A stretch of 5,304 nucleotides of DNA from JBDSTZ01 sp039927975 (GCA_039927975.1 JBDSTZ010000562.1:1-5304), one strand, 5' to 3'. Positions 1-4,549 are shown, numbered from the stretch's first letter. The notes: generated by a model from the letters alone, not told the origin. Numbers and translations are program-made.

Positions 1-2
1 AA

Positions 3-380
3 AAATCGGCTACCGCCTGGTGCGGCGCTGCCGATGCCAGCAAAAAGTCGGCCACCGCATGGTGCGGCGCTGCTGATGCCGGCAAAAAATCGGCCACCGC
101 CTGGTGCGGCGCTGCTGATGCCAGCAAAAAATCGGCCACCGCCTGGTGCGGCGCTGCTGAGGCCAGCAAAAAATCGGCTACCGCCTGGTGCGGCGCTGCT
201 GATGCCAGCAAAAGATCGGCGACCGCATGGTGCGGCGCTGCTGCCGCTGAGAAGAAATCCGCCACCGCATGGTGTGGCGCTGCTGACGCCAGCAAGAAGT
301 CGGCTACCGCATGGTGCGGCGCTGCTTCCGTCGACAAGAAAACCGCGACCGCATGGTGCGGCGCGGCGCAGGCGTTGACT
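3..380 (+). repeat. 42-bp coding tandem repeat, nine copies
   Basis: Nine head-to-tail copies of exactly 42 bp start at 3, 45, 87, 129, 171, 213, 255, 297 and 339, with no indels. The core TGGTGCGGCGCTGCT is nearly invariant. The copies starting at 87, 129 and 171 are almost identical, while those at 213, 297 and 339 diverge in the last part of the unit. This fits recent expansion inside an older array. The array continues to the left edge of the window, so the true copy number is unknown. There are no unique spacers, so it is not a CRISPR array. Confidence 0.95.
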
Positions 381-434
381 TCGCCCGCGGCTACCGCTCT
401 TGTGGCAAACCAGGATGCATGCACCGTGAATTGA
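3..434 (+). CDS. Repeat protein with nine Trp-Cys-Gly-Ala-Ala units, 5'-truncated
   Basis: I do not recognise a named family. The frame is open from base 3 and ends at TGA 432-434, giving the last 143 residues; the start lies upstream of the window. The visible part is nine consecutive 14-residue units of the type K-S-A-T-A-W-C-G-A-A-D-A-S-K, then a 17-residue tail with one more Cys (ending ACTVN). This frame is chosen because most differences between units fall at third codon positions and are silent (gcc/gca/gct Ala, tgc/tgt Cys, aaa/aag Lys). In the frame beginning ATG at 34 the same changes replace residues (Pro to His) and give Pro/Arg-rich nonsense. Every unit keeps Trp-Cys-Gly, and most are joined by Lys-Lys. 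The next gene carries similar Phe-Cys-Gly-Ala repeats, so the missing N-terminus may hold the same GRDP-like domain (inference). Possible roles are a multi-core modified-peptide precursor, a metal-binding repeat protein or a structural protein; none is proven. Confidence 0.8.
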   Translation, partial: KSATAWCGAADASKKSATAWCGAADAGKKSATAWCGAADASKKSATAWCGAAEASKKSATAWCGAADASKRSATAWCGAAAAEKKSATAWCGAADASKKSATAWCGAASVDKKTATAWCGAAQALTSPAATALVANQDACTVN

Positions 435-481
435 ATAGTGTCCCCATCTGCATGCGCTGATTGACCAGCGCGATCCTGTCG

Positions 482-506
482 AACTGGCCGCAACCTGCGG
501 CCGGTT
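482..506 (+). terminator. GC hairpin, possible terminator of the first repeat gene
   Basis: AACTGGCCGCA (482-492) pairs with TGCGGCCGGTT (496-506) over 11 positions with one T-G wobble and a 3-nt loop. It lies 47 bp after the stop of the Trp-Cys repeat gene. The sequence after it (GTCGTTTACC) has only a short T run, so intrinsic termination would be weak. It could instead stabilise the transcript end. Confidence 0.4.
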
Positions 507-636
507 GTCGTTTACCGCGCCATTGCAGGCATCGTCCCTTCCTCCTGCCCCCCTTTCTCATCGCCACCATCCGACGCATTTTCGCAACAGTGAATCCGTC
601 GTTCAGCGCTGGCGCGATATCGGATCCAAAGTTCCA

Positions 637-650
637 TTGATCGAGATCAA
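637..650. promoter_or_regulatory. FNR/Anr-type box TTGAT-N4-ATCAA
   Basis: TTGATCGAGATCAA is a perfect match to the FNR/Anr consensus TTGAT-N4-ATCAA. Its centre (643.5) is 159.5 bp upstream of the ATG at 803. FNR class II activation puts the site at -41.5, predicting transcription from about base 685. A weak -10-like GAATAT sits at 673-678, where that start would need it. This suggests the GRDP-like gene is induced at low oxygen. The box match is seen directly; its function is inferred. The outer bases also form a TTGATC/GATCAA dyad like those at 678 and 840, so another regulator is possible. Confidence 0.55.
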
Positions 651-677
651 GATCCAAGCGGAACGAATACCCGAATA

Positions 678-696
678 TTGATCCAGCTCAGATCAA
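678..696. promoter_or_regulatory. Dyad TTGATC-N7-GATCAA, possible operator
   Basis: TTGATC (678-683) and GATCAA (691-696) form a perfect 6-bp inverted repeat with a 7-bp spacer, 43.5 bp centre to centre from the FNR-like box. The half-sites match the box at 637 but the spacing is too wide for a normal FNR site. It may be an operator for another dimeric regulator, or overlap the transcription start predicted near 685. The same N7 arrangement recurs at 840-858. Confidence 0.35.
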
Positions 697-789
697 TCCG
701 AATAGCTCAACAATAATCCCTGAAAGCGTCTGCTTGCGCTCTTGTCCAACGCACAAGCAAACACTCACGACAATTCCCTTTTCACCATT

Positions 790-793
790 GGAG
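790..793 (+). promoter_or_regulatory. Shine-Dalgarno GGAG deciding the start at 803
   Basis: GGAG in TTGGAGAA lies 9 nt before ATG 803. The in-frame TTG at 734 would add 23 residues and has no comparable site, and family-like sequence begins only just after MNKS. The ATG at 803 is therefore preferred. Confidence 0.75.
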
Positions 794-802
794 AACACCA
801 CC

Positions 803-1618
803 ATGAATAAGTCAGCCGATTTTTCCTGCATCGCAGAGCTTGATCTGACCCCGATCAAGAAAAAATTGATGCACGTTCCATCCGGTGAAGGCTGGAGTGT
901 CGACTACACCGAGCAAGTCGAAAAACAATATCGCCGCTTTCTGTTCTTGATGAGGAAATATCCAAAGGAGCACACGGCGCCGCTGGTCGACGTCGATATC
1001 TTCTGGCACTACCACATCCTCGACACGATGAAATACGCGTCCGACTGCGAGCGGGTGTTTGGCTACTTCCTGCATCACCACCCCTACAACGGCATGGGAG
1101 ATGAAGCCGACTCGACGGCGCATCGGCATAGCGCGCAGCGTATGCAGCAATTGTACGAAATGGAATTTGACGAACCCTACCTTGGGGCGGACCGGGCCAA
1201 GCCCATCCGAAAAGGGGAATCGACGACGGCAAGGGAAATGGCTTCGACAAGCTCAGCGGCCGGCGACGCAGCGATGAGCGAGGCCGCGTTTTGTGGCGCA
1301 GCAGTCAACACTGCGGAATCGGGAGTTACTGCGTTCACCGCTTCGCAAGTCGGTCGCGCTGCGCTCAACACCTCAGCATTTTGCGGCGCCACGGTCGAGG
1401 CGTCAGCATTTTGCGGCGCCACGGTCGATGGGTCAGCATTTTGCGGCGCCACGGTCGATGGGTCGGCGTCTTCCCGCGCCCCGCTTGGCAACGGGATGCG
1501 AACCGAAACCGCCGTCTGGTCGGCGATCGTTGCGGCACGAGCGGGATCATGGCGCCCCACGCTGAACGACCAGCCCAACCGTCATCGCAAGCAACTATCG
1601 GTGGGCCAACATCAGTAA
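803..1618 (+). CDS. GRDP-like (DUF1399-type) domain protein with C-terminal Phe-Cys-Gly-Ala repeats
   Basis: A 271-residue protein of unknown function. Residues about 6-130 resemble the 'glycine-rich domain-containing protein' (GRDP/DUF1399) family, recalled from plants and some bacteria. The signature is D-V-D-I-F-W-H-Y-H-I-L-D-T (63-75), then D-C (81-82) and F-L-H-H-H-P-Y (89-95). The conserved Trp-His-x-His plus later Cys and His residues could bind metal (inference). After a linker (about 130-160) comes A-F-C-G-A-A at 162-167, then three 10-residue repeats S-A-F-C-G-A-T-V-(D/E)-(G/A) at 191-220 and a decayed fourth (221-230) that has lost Phe-Cys-Gly. The last 41 residues are Arg/Gln-rich and unrecognised. 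No signal peptide or membrane segment is seen, so it is probably cytoplasmic. The upstream neighbour also carries aromatic-Cys-Gly-Ala repeats, suggesting paralogy or a shared job. FNR-like and TTGATC dyads lie upstream. The CDS call is firm; the domain name is from memory. Confidence 0.85.
   Translation: MNKSADFSCIAELDLTPIKKKLMHVPSGEGWSVDYTEQVEKQYRRFLFLMRKYPKEHTAPLVDVDIFWHYHILDTMKYASDCERVFGYFLHHHPYNGMGDEADSTAHRHSAQRMQQLYEMEFDEPYLGADRAKPIRKGESTTAREMASTSSAAGDAAMSEAAFCGAAVNTAESGVTAFTASQVGRAALNTSAFCGATVEASAFCGATVDGSAFCGATVDGSASSRAPLGNGMRTETAVWSAIVAARAGSWRPTLNDQPNRHRKQLSVGQHQ
840..858. promoter_or_regulatory. Intragenic dyad TTGATC-N7-GATCAA
   Basis: TTGATC (840-845) and GATCAA (853-858) repeat, with the same 7-bp spacing, the dyad at 678-696. 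It lies 37 bp inside the GRDP-like gene, encoding L-D-L-T-P-I-K. It could be a downstream operator for repression or looping, or a coincidence of codons. Low confidence alone; it matters because it recurs. Confidence 0.25.
1373..1492 (+). repeat. 30-bp coding tandem repeat, three intact copies plus one decayed
   Basis: Copies at 1373-1402, 1403-1432 and 1433-1462 share TCAGCATTTTGCGGCGCCAC and then GGTCGA; only the last bases differ (GAGGCG against GATGGG). A fourth unit of the same length (1463-1492) is strongly diverged. The copies encode the S-A-F-C-G-A-T-V-D-G units of the GRDP-like protein. Near-identity at the DNA level points to recent slippage or duplication. Confidence 0.95.
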
Positions 1619-1655
1619 GAAAGGCTTCGTGTGGCGCAGTGAAACAGGCAGCCCG

Positions 1656-2009
1656 CTAGCGCGAACTGTAATACCGAAGCGCCCGATGCCAGGGGGAGAA
1701 AAACAGGTTGAAAGCGAGCACGGCGACAAGTTGACCGCCAGCAGATGGCGCGCCGCTGTATGCCGATGCCGGTGAAGTGGCGCCCACCGGCAAGCTCGAC
1801 ACCGCAACGCATACCTGCGAACCTGGCGCCGCAAGCCCCGTCGACAAGCCTGGCGCCACAGGGTCGGATGAAGTCTCCGATGGACACAACTGCCACCCGA
1901 GCTGGCGCCGGATTTCGTCCGGCGCCGGCGGCGGACGGCGCGCCGCCTCGCGTTCGGCCATGTAGGCGCGAACTTGTTCTTTGGTCGGATGGGTAATTGC
2001 ACGTTCCAT
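1656..2009 (-). CDS. Conserved hypothetical small protein (PTKEQVRAYMAERE type) with atypical tail
   Basis: A 117-residue protein of unknown function. Residues 7-41 (P-T-K-E-Q-V-R-A-Y-M-A-E-R-E, then R-R-P-P-P-A-P-D-E-I-R-R-Q-L-G-W) resemble short hypothetical proteins I recall from Oxalobacteraceae. This half is charged and probably helical, with a Pro-rich turn and a terminal Leu-Gly-Trp. AGAGG on the minus strand lies 5 nt before the ATG, supporting the start at 2009. From residue about 42 the protein becomes Ser/Ala/Pro/Gly-rich and ends in a hydrophobic stretch (LVAVLAFNLFF) and R-Y-Y-S-S-R. That tail is antisense to plus-strand DNA resembling the Trp-Cys repeats, so the reading frame may have been extended after rearrangement (inference). 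It converges on the GRDP-like gene with 37 bp between stops. No signal peptide is seen. Confidence 0.65.
   Translation of the reverse strand: MERAITHPTKEQVRAYMAEREAARRPPPAPDEIRRQLGWQLCPSETSSDPVAPGLSTGLAAPGSQVCVAVSSLPVGATSPASAYSGAPSAGGQLVAVLAFNLFFSPWHRALRYYSSR
1735..1860 (+). pseudogene. Possible decayed copy of the Trp-Cys-Gly repeat sequence
   Basis: Read on the plus strand in the frame of base 1735, this DNA encodes Y-A-D-A-G-E-V-A-P-T-G and later C-E-P-G-A-A-S-P-V-D-K-P-G-A-T-G. These resemble A-A-D-A-G-K-K-S-A-T-A and W-C-G-A-A-S-V-D-K of the first gene. At the DNA level CCGTCGACAAG is identical (1838-1848 and 328-338), and GATGCCGG with a following CACCG also aligns. There is no start codon with a ribosome site, and the frame has stops at 1732 and 1657. 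It overlaps the tail of the minus-strand gene. This is alignment by eye in GC-rich, Ala-rich sequence, so chance similarity is possible. Confidence 0.3.
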
Positions 2010-2164
2010 GATGGCCTCTCGGACCTTGTCAATCGGATCGGGACATTGCTCAGAATAATCCTCAAGTCCTGCTACGGTTTGACAATCCTCAATCGGCTCT
2101 CATCGCGGCGAAGCGCTGTGGTTTTTCGTGCGCACGCTTCGCGCGGCGCCAGTTGCCTTCTTGT
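2010..2164. other. 155-bp gap with promoter-like elements and an inverted repeat
   Basis: The gap lies between two minus-strand genes. On the minus strand a TTGTCA (2085-2080) could be a -35 element with GATTAT (2060-2055) as -10, but the 19-bp spacing is long. AATCCTCAA occurs twice on the plus strand (2057-2065, 2084-2092), 27 bp apart and overlapping these elements; it could be a direct-repeat operator. GCGAAGCG (2108-2115) and CGCTTCGC (2135-2142) form an 8-bp inverted repeat with a 19-nt loop and no T tract, so it is a poor terminator. No gene is supported here. Confidence 0.3.
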
Positions 2165-2422
2165 TTACTTCTTCTGACGCACGCGTTGCTGCTGCTTTTC
2201 CTGGGTCTTCTGCTTGTTCTGCTTGGCCTTGAACAGCGTCACCGCGTCCTGCCGGGCTTGCTCGGGCGTGCGCATCGCTTCGACGTCGTCGTGGCTGACA
2301 AAATAGTCGGCGGCCTGGGCATCGACCACCAGCTTGATGGCGGCAGCGTCATCAAGATCATAAATTTCGGTGAGGAGCGTGGTGACCTCGTCCAGAAATG
2401 CTTCGTAGCTCAGGGTTGTCAT
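2165..2422 (-). CDS. Hypothetical 85-residue protein, acidic N-terminus and Lys/Gln-rich basic C-terminus
   Basis: I do not recognise a named family. The protein starts M-T-T-L-S-Y-E-A-F-L-D-E-V and its first 60 residues are acidic and look helical (D-L-D-D-A-A-A-I-K, then H-D-D-V-E-A-M). The last 20 residues are almost entirely Lys, Gln, Arg and Glu (K-A-K-Q-N-K-Q-K to R-Q-K-K), which could bind nucleic acid or an acidic partner (inference). The start at 2422 is chosen because the family-like acidic region begins there. The frame continues upstream into GC-rich sequence antisense to the SDR gene, where the residues become Arg/Ala nonsense. The Shine-Dalgarno site is weak (GGA about 10 nt upstream). 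It lies 59 bp below the SDR gene on the same strand, so they may be co-transcribed. Confidence 0.65.
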   Translation of the reverse strand: MTTLSYEAFLDEVTTLLTEIYDLDDAAAIKLVVDAQAADYFVSHDDVEAMRTPEQARQDAVTLFKAKQNKQKTQEKQQQRVRQKK

Positions 2423-2481
2423 AGATCGGATCCGTAGGGAAAACGAGGCAATCATCGGATGAAAGCCGCCGCGTGGGGTCG

Positions 2482-3369
2482 CTATTTTACCAGCGCCATC
2501 GCCGCCACCGCCGGCGCCAGCTGCGGATGGCGCAGCCGCACGCCCAGTTCCTGCTTGATGCGGGTGTTGCAAAGGCGCCGCGATTCGGACATAAAACTGA
2601 GCAGCATCGGCGACACGGCCGCCGCCAGCGCCTCGCGCGGCAGGCGCGGCGGACGCGCCAGGCCGAAGGCGTCGGCCACGGTGTCGAAGTAGGCCGCCAT
2701 CTTCATCTCGGTGTCGTCGACCGCATGATACACCCGTCCGGGCCGCCCGCGCGCCAGCGCCAGCGCGAGGATGGCGGCCAGGTCGTCGGCGTGGATGTGG
2801 TTGGTGAATACGTCGTCCGCTTCGCGCAAGGCCGGCGTGCCCTCCTGCAGCCGGCGCAATGGCAACCGCGCGCGCGCGTAAATGCCCGGCACCCGCACGA
2901 TGGCGAGCGAGGCGTGCGCGCCGCGTGCCCAATCCCTTAGCACCCGTTCGGCGTCGACGCGGCGTCGCGCGCGCGCGTTGCGCGGGGCGACCGTGCGGGT
3001 TTCATCGATCAGGGCGCCGCCGCAATCGCCGTACACCCCGCTGGTGCTGACATAAACCAGCCGCGCCCCGTCGGGTAAAATGGCGGTCAGGTTGCGCGTG
3101 CGCCGGTCGAGCACGCCGTCCGACTGCGGCGGCGCCAGGTGGATCACCCGGTCGGCCAGCCCGGCCAGCCGCTTCAGGCTGGCGCGATGATCGAGGTCGC
3201 CCACGATCGGCACCGCGCCCGCCGCCCGCAACGGCGCGCAGCGCGCCGGGTCGCTGGTCAGCGCGAACACCCGGTAACGCTCGCGCAGCAGCGGCAACAG
3301 GCGCATGCCGACATCGCCGCACCCGAGTATGAGCAAGCGTGGCTTGCCAAGTTTTCGTTGTTGGTTCAT
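2482..3369 (-). CDS. Atypical SDR / NAD(P)-binding epimerase-like protein, YeeZ-type
   Basis: A 295-residue cytoplasmic protein of the NAD-dependent epimerase/dehydratase superfamily. It has an N-terminal Rossmann strand L-L-I-L-G-C-G-D-V-G (12-21) with the dinucleotide-binding Gly pattern G16-x-G18-x-x-G21. A-P-P-Q-S-D-G follows near 79-85, then the extended-SDR stretch Y-V-S-T-S-G-V-Y-G-D (106-115) and D-E (122-123). Beyond that the usual catalytic Tyr-x3-Lys is absent; the region reads N-A-R-A-R-R-R-V-D-A-E. This fits the atypical SDRs related to E. coli YeeZ, whose substrate is not established. Length is normal for the group. The ATG at 3369 has no clear Shine-Dalgarno sequence, yet it must be near the true start because the Rossmann strand begins at residue 12. 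It is transcribed divergently from the flavoprotein gene, with only 11 bp between the two start codons. Confidence 0.85.
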   Translation of the reverse strand: MNQQRKLGKPRLLILGCGDVGMRLLPLLRERYRVFALTSDPARCAPLRAAGAVPIVGDLDHRASLKRLAGLADRVIHLAPPQSDGVLDRRTRNLTAILPDGARLVYVSTSGVYGDCGGALIDETRTVAPRNARARRRVDAERVLRDWARGAHASLAIVRVPGIYARARLPLRRLQEGTPALREADDVFTNHIHADDLAAILALALARGRPGRVYHAVDDTEMKMAAYFDTVADAFGLARPPRLPREALAAAVSPMLLSFMSESRRLCNTRIKQELGVRLRHPQLAPAVAAMALVK

Positions 3370-3380
3370 TTAAGGATTGT
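3370..3380. promoter_or_regulatory. 11-bp divergent gap between SDR and flavoprotein starts
   Basis: Only 11 bp separate the two divergent ATG codons. AAGGA (3372-3376) is the ribosome site of the plus-strand gene, 4 nt before ATG 3381. No promoter fits in the gap, so each promoter must lie within the other gene's 5' coding region, and the two transcripts would overlap at their 5' ends. Confidence 0.6.
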
Positions 3381-4409
3381 ATGACTTTCGAGATTACTGT
3401 TCAGCCCAGCGGGCATCAATTTGCTTGCGAGGGCGACGAATCGGTCCTGGCGGCGGCCCTGCGCGCCGGCATCGGCTTGCCCTACGGCTGCAAGAACGGC
3501 GCCTGCGGTTCCTGCAAGGGTAAATTGCAGAGCGGCACCGTCGCGCACCGGCCGCACCAGCAGCGCGCCCTCACCGAGGACGAACAGGCCAAGGGCATAG
3601 CCCTGTTCTGCTGCGCGGTGCCGCAATCGGACCTGGTGATCGAAGCGCGCGAAGTATCCGGCAGCGCCGATTATCCGGTGCGCAAAATGCCCTCGCGCGT
3701 GGCCAGCATCGAGAAGGTCGCGCCCGACGTCGTCGTCATCAGCTTGCAGTTGCCGGCCAACGAGGCGCTCGCCTACCGCGCCGGGCAGTATATCGAATTC
3801 ATGCTCAAGGATGGCAAACGGCGCAGTTACAGCATGGCCAACGCGCCCGCGCTCGACGCGCCGATCACCCTGCACATCCGCTACATGGCCGGCGGCCTGT
3901 TCACCGAACACGTGTTCAACAACATGAAGGAGCGCGACATCCTGCGCTTCGAGGGGCCGCTCGGCACCTTCTTCCTGCGCGAGGATTCCGACAAGCCGAT
4001 CGTGCTGCTGGCCTCGGGCACCGGTTTCGCTCCGGTCAAGGCGCTGGTCGAGCATCTGATTCACCTCAAGTCGCCCCGCCCGGTCAGCCTGTACTGGGGC
4101 GGGCGCCGTCCGCTCGACCTGTACATGAACAGCCTGTGCGAACAGTGGGCCGCCACGCTGCCGAATTTCCGCTATGTGCCGGTGGTGTCGCACGCGCTGC
4201 CGGAAGACCACTGGAGCGGCCGCACCGGCTTCGTCCACGCGGCGGTGATGCAAGACTTGCCGGACCTGTCGCAGCACCAGGTCTACGCCTGCGGCGCGCC
4301 GGTGGTGGTCGACGCCGCCCTGCGCGACTACGTGGAAAAGTGCCAGTTGCCGGCCGACGAGTTCTACGCCGACGCCTTCACCACCGAGGCCGATCTGGCG
4401 CAGCCGTGA
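3381..4409 (+). CDS. 2Fe-2S ferredoxin/FAD/NAD reductase, CDP-6-deoxy-delta-3,4-glucoseen reductase-like
   Basis: A 342-residue soluble electron-transfer flavoprotein that should move electrons from NAD(P)H through FAD to a 2Fe-2S cluster. The N-terminal ferredoxin domain (1-92) has the plant-type ligands C37-x4-C42-x2-C45 and C77, with G-C-K-N-G-A-C-G-S-C visible. The FAD domain has R148-S-Y-S151 and G-G-L-F-T (171-175). The NAD domain has G-T-G-F-A-P (213-218), Y-W-G-G-R-R and a C-terminal Y-A-C-G-A-P. This order matches AscD/E3 of dideoxysugar synthesis and the reductases of oxygenases. No AscC-like dehydrase or sugar-nucleotide gene is in the window, so the physiological partner is unknown and the common pipeline name may be too specific. 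The start at 3381 has AAGGA 4 nt upstream; the in-frame ATG at 3339 would overlap the SDR gene and add 14 residues unrelated to the fold. Confidence 0.9.
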   Translation: MTFEITVQPSGHQFACEGDESVLAAALRAGIGLPYGCKNGACGSCKGKLQSGTVAHRPHQQRALTEDEQAKGIALFCCAVPQSDLVIEAREVSGSADYPVRKMPSRVASIEKVAPDVVVISLQLPANEALAYRAGQYIEFMLKDGKRRSYSMANAPALDAPITLHIRYMAGGLFTEHVFNNMKERDILRFEGPLGTFFLREDSDKPIVLLASGTGFAPVKALVEHLIHLKSPRPVSLYWGGRRPLDLYMNSLCEQWAATLPNFRYVPVVSHALPEDHWSGRTGFVHAAVMQDLPDLSQHQVYACGAPVVVDAALRDYVEKCQLPADEFYADAFTTEADLAQP

Positions 4410-4434
4410 GCGCGTGGTCCGGGCGGGCCTCCAG

Positions 4435-4458
4435 GCGCGTCTTCAAGCGCGTCTTCAA
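4435..4458 (+). repeat. 12-bp tandem repeat GCGCGTCTTCAA, two copies
   Basis: Two perfect copies (4435-4446, 4447-4458) followed by a partial third (GCG) lie 26 bp after the flavoprotein stop. They sit before the presumed promoter of the methyltransferase gene. No function is evident; it could be a slippage product or a direct-repeat binding site. Confidence 0.85.
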
Positions 4459-4500
4459 GCGTTAACCGTATGGCACGATTTTGAGGTATGTTATGGATCC

Positions 4501-4525
4501 GCCGGCGGGGCCGCATCCCGCCGGC
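4501..4525 (+). terminator. GC-rich 9-bp hairpin, terminator-like or leader structure
   Basis: GCCGGCGGG (4501-4509) pairs perfectly with CCCGCCGGC (4517-4525) around a 7-nt loop. An overlapping alternative stem, GGGGCC (4507-4512) with GGCCCC (4523-4528), cannot form at the same time. No T tract follows (CCCATCTTCC), so intrinsic termination is doubtful. It lies 91 bp after the flavoprotein stop and ends 12 nt before the GAAGGG ribosome site of the methyltransferase gene, so it may be part of that gene's 5' UTR. Confidence 0.4.
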
Positions 4526-4549
4526 CCCATCTTCCTTGAAGGGTCCACC

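Larger units (their letters stand above)
435..802. other. 368-bp intergenic region with regulatory elements
   Basis: No convincing gene was seen between the two Cys-Gly repeat genes. The minus-strand frame at 391-657 runs antisense into the end of the first gene and its product resembles nothing I know. The region holds, in order, a GC hairpin (482-506), a run of six GATC tetramers (623-694), a perfect FNR-like dyad (637-650) and a second dyad (678-696). A relatively AT-rich stretch (about 660-800) leads to the next start and is the likely promoter and 5' UTR. Confidence 0.6.

Noticed and set aside
34..378. Plus-strand frame encoding a Pro/Arg-rich MPAK repeat protein
   Set aside because: Variation between repeat units is silent in the frame of base 3 but changes residues here, and this frame stops within the coding region of the real gene.
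3..380. CRISPR array
   Set aside because: The units are contiguous 42-bp tandem copies without unique spacers, and they code for protein.
391..657. Minus-strand 88-residue frame
   Set aside because: It overlaps the end of the repeat gene antisense, crosses the hairpin and FNR-like region, and shows no recognisable protein features.
1177..1578. Minus-strand repeat frame (P-Q-N-A-D units)
   Set aside because: It is the antisense shadow of the 30-bp repeats; the plus strand has a ribosome site, a recognisable N-terminal domain and the Cys-Gly motif shared with the neighbour.
2108..2142. Rho-independent terminator after the 85-residue gene
   Set aside because: The 8-bp stem has a 19-nt loop and no T tract on either strand.
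2423..2932. Upstream extension of the 85-residue gene to 2932
   Set aside because: The extension is Arg/Ala-rich antisense sequence of the SDR gene; the ATG at 2422 begins the protein-like part.
3366..4277. Long minus-strand frame antisense to the flavoprotein
   Set aside because: Long antisense frames are common in GC-rich genes, and the plus-strand protein has complete cofactor motifs.
4471..4486. Sigma-54 promoter (TGGCACG at 4471-4477)
   Set aside because: The -24 half is perfect but the -12 half (TTGC at the right spacing) is missing; TTGAG occurs one base too close and lacks the essential GC.
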